A stretch of 64,000 bases of DNA from Argopecten irradians. Taxonomy: Eukaryota > Mollusca > Bivalvia > Pectinida > Pectinidae. The notes below the pieces were generated by a model that saw only the letters and a list, made by a program, of their open reading frames with translations, was not told the DNA's origin and did no database searches. The position numbers and the translations under genes were made by a program. The stretch lies in contig NC_091134.1 of NCBI RefSeq assembly GCF_041381155.1, positions 29,393,540 through 29,457,539 on the forward strand, given 5' to 3'. Of the stretch, positions 63,727 to 64,000 are shown piece after piece; position 1 is the stretch's first letter, and the number at the start of each line of letters is the position of its first letter.

Positions 63727-64000
63727 CTAAAGTCGGTTAAAATGGTGTGAATGTATCCAGTATAATTTCTTATGAAATGGAAAAATAAAATCTCTCGTCA
63801 AAATTTGTCTGCGTACGAAGAAATTAATTTAAAGTATGGGAATTCTAAAACGTCCTCCCGGCTGACTATGTCCGTGGTTACATTTCCACGCAGCCTCGCT
63901 TTCAATGTTTTCAAGTTTTCTTTACTTTAATGGTCAGAATTGGGAAACTAAGCAGAACTTGACCGTTGTATTAATATGTGAGAACTTTTGGAAGGCCAAT

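Overview
This is a eukaryotic nuclear window, AT-rich and intron-rich, and most probably from a bivalve mollusc. The gene structures are animal-like, with short exons, GT-AG introns and kb-scale introns. Several interspersed elements resemble families I know from bivalve genomes: repeats built on 'gacctt(c)a...aaggtca', elements opening 'agctcacctggcccgaaaggg', and a LINE tail of (ATTGA)n. The species cannot be fixed from the sequence. No tRNA, rRNA or CRISPR locus was recognised.

Region 1 (1-26,230, + strand) is the 3' two thirds of a SMARCAD1/ETL1-type SNF2 chromatin remodeller. Sixteen exons with fully consistent phases encode about 688 residues: an acidic segment, a helix-hairpin-helix-like segment, and the complete two-lobe ATPase with the usual C-terminus. 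The CUE-bearing N-terminus lies left of the window.

Region 2 (about 29,750-52,500) holds two complete cytosolic sulfotransferases of 294 codons each, in head-to-head orientation. SULT-A is on the minus strand (29,752-37,400) and SULT-B on the plus strand (48,423-52,493). Between them are a long inverted repeat, a CpG-rich stretch with CCAAT and GC boxes, and a rearranged mariner transposon (44,109-46,108).

Region 3 (53,944-55,887) is a terminal-inverted-repeat element carrying a decayed gene of an invertebrate family with a 'GEDTDLLVLL' domain and a Cys-rich C-terminus. The remainder to 64,000 is mostly non-coding. A possible terminal pair of exons of another minus-strand gene lies near the right edge.

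The striking feature is the tandem arrays, which fill roughly 14 kb. At least six are built from the exon-intron junction itself. The unit spans the last 10-28 nt of an exon plus its splice donor, or the splice acceptor plus the first 19-30 nt of an exon, repeated from about 6 to about 79 times. This happens at five junctions of the SMARCAD1 gene and again in SULT-B. Some arrays place dozens of splice sites identical to the real one in a single intron. In one (36 bp, 12 codons) the reading frame stays open from the exon through about 20 units. This recurrent splice-junction minisatellite pattern is my main candidate for an undescribed phenomenon.
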